This document shows positions 31,431 through 32,189 of a stretch of 32,189 bases of DNA, piece after piece. The stretch is taken from contig CASQMQ010000001.1 of NCBI GenBank assembly GCA_949430125.1, positions 1 to 32,189 on the forward strand, read 5' to 3'. This stretch comes from an uncultured Pseudomonadales bacterium (GTDB lineage: Bacteria > Pseudomonadota > Gammaproteobacteria > Pseudomonadales > Pseudohongiellaceae). Within the stretch, counting starts at the first letter, position 1. Each line of letters starts with the position of its first letter. The translations under genes were made by a program, and so were the position numbers. The notes under the pieces were generated by a model that was given only the letters and a program-made list of their open reading frames with translations, did no database searches and was not told the DNA's origin.

Positions 31431-32189
31431 ATGAAGCGCGTAGCTTTGCCTATAGCGATATTACTCGTCTCCATACTTATTACGGGGGTGTTGCTTCGAA
31501 CGCCGACAACAGTCATGGAGTCTGCTCCGGAAATGATCCCGGTGAGCGTGAGAGTGACGGAAGTAAAACAACAACCAGTGCAGTTACTTGTTGAATCTCA
31601 GGGCAGGGTCCAGGCGGCCCAGCTTGCCAGTGTATCTGCTGCCGTCGCGGGTCCTATTGCCTGGATTTCTCCTTCCATGCAGGCGGGAGCTTATGTGGAA
31701 GAAGGAGAGGTTCTTCTGCGGTTAGACAGCAGTGATTTTGAAACAGTTCTGGCACGCACTAGCGCGTCCATGCAACAGGCTCAGGCAGAATCGAGTCATG
31801 CGAACAACGAGTTAGAGCGACTAATTGGTTTAGCGGAACAGCGTCTGGCCAGCGACTCGCAATTACAGGACGCCCGGCGTGCAGCGGATGTGAATGCAGC
31901 TAGACTTCTAGATGCTCAGGCCAGCTATCAACAAGCACAGCTTGATCTGGAGCGTACAGAAATCAAAGCGCCCTTTAATGCCATTATCGAAACTCGAGAG
32001 GTTGAATTAGGCCAATATATTAATCGTGCTCAATCCGCTGCTGTTCTCTACGGAGCGGATGAAGTAGAGGTGCGACTTCCACTAGCCATTCGCCAGCTTG
32101 GTTATCTGGACATCCCATTGGGTACTCGGGGTGAGTTAGTCGGAAATGCAGCACCAGATGTCACCCTCACAGGCTTTTATGGTGGAGAA
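31431..32189 (+). CDS. RND efflux periplasmic adaptor (HlyD/MFP family), cut by window end
   Basis: The first 253 residues are present and the frame is open at the window edge. One N-terminal membrane anchor (ALPIAILLVSILITGVLL) is followed by a barrel/lipoyl half (VQAAQLASVSAAVAGPIAWI and EGEVLLRLDSSDFETVLART), an alpha-hairpin rich in Gln, Ala and Glu (MQQAQAESSHANNELERLIG, LQDARRAADVNAARLLDAQA), then the returning lipoyl half QLDLERTEIKAPFNAIIETR, EVELGQYINRAQSAAVLYGA. The periplasmic adaptor links an RND pump to an outer-membrane channel; substrate cannot be told. The pump gene would be expected just beyond the window. The broken GntR gene upstream may be its former regulator. Confidence 0.88.
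   Translation, partial: MKRVALPIAILLVSILITGVLLRTPTTVMESAPEMIPVSVRVTEVKQQPVQLLVESQGRVQAAQLASVSAAVAGPIAWISPSMQAGAYVEEGEVLLRLDSSDFETVLARTSASMQQAQAESSHANNELERLIGLAEQRLASDSQLQDARRAADVNAARLLDAQASYQQAQLDLERTEIKAPFNAIIETREVELGQYINRAQSAAVLYGADEVEVRLPLAIRQLGYLDIPLGTRGELVGNAAPDVTLTGFYGGE

Noticed and set aside
1-32189. CRISPR array, phage or defence system
   Set aside because: No regularly spaced repeats, no Cas, nuclease, toxin-antitoxin, capsid or integrase proteins were recognised on either strand.

Overview
The window looks like chromosomal DNA from a marine-type gammaproteobacterium. This rests on the protein families and Gram-negative export signals, not on a phylogenetic marker: a homodimeric AceE/MdeB-type E1 beside an Lrp regulator, an RND adaptor, lipoproteins, Sec and Tat signal peptides, and secreted cyclase, DUF4159 and NHL proteins. 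There is no rRNA, no complete tRNA, no CRISPR array and no intact transposase.

Layout. (1) 1-4.2 kb is a decaying minus-strand block: a secreted cupin, a cytochrome c/copper type II monooxygenase-like protein, a secreted family of unknown function and a TetR regulator. Each is broken by one or more frameshifts. (2) 4.2-11.1 kb is a plus-strand catabolic cluster in which every enzyme carries an export signal: a cyclase-family hydrolase, an NTF2-like protein, an FAH-family hydrolase, a Tat-exported FMN alpha-hydroxyacid dehydrogenase (frameshifted), a cytochrome c-PQQ dehydrogenase and two small unknown proteins. A 46-bp double operator separates it from tetR. (3) 11.1-11.6 kb is a relic island with REP-like motifs, a tRNA-Phe 3'-half remnant and a perfect 36-bp palindrome. 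(4) 11.6-14.9 kb holds a divergent lrp / E1 dehydrogenase pair. (5) 14.9-15.5 kb holds relics of the region 1 genes. (6) 15.6-20.2 kb holds DUF4159, a large secreted unknown, an NHL propeller and a second cyclase. (7) 20.2-20.8 kb has two small minus-strand envelope genes. (8) 21.0-28.4 kb is a plus-strand run: osmoprotectant-type ABC ATPase, fused permease/binding protein, Na+/solute symporter (frameshifted), Gfo/Idh/MocA oxidoreductase, aldo/keto reductase and Fe(II)/2OG dioxygenase. (9) 28.5-29.7 kb has a periplasmic methyltransferase-like protein and a rhodanese lipoprotein, both on the minus strand. (10) 29.8-32.2 kb has a possible broken gene, a broken GntR/FadR regulator and the start of an RND adaptor cut by the window end.

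How it fits together. The most striking system is the TetR-associated, apparently all-periplasmic oxidation pathway. A quinohaemoprotein alcohol dehydrogenase of the polyvinyl-alcohol-dehydrogenase type, an FMN alpha-hydroxyacid dehydrogenase, an FAH-family C-C hydrolase and a cyclase-family hydrolase would all act outside the cytoplasm. A near-copy of its operator and promoter sits at 2.1-2.3 kb, and fragments of its relatives lie at 15.2-15.5 kb, so this gene set has been duplicated, rearranged and eroded. Frameshifts crowd into 0-4.2 kb and 29.8-31.0 kb while 11.6-20.2 kb is nearly free of them. That favours real decay there, although isolated single-base shifts (7.4, 20.7 and 23.7 kb) could be assembly errors.
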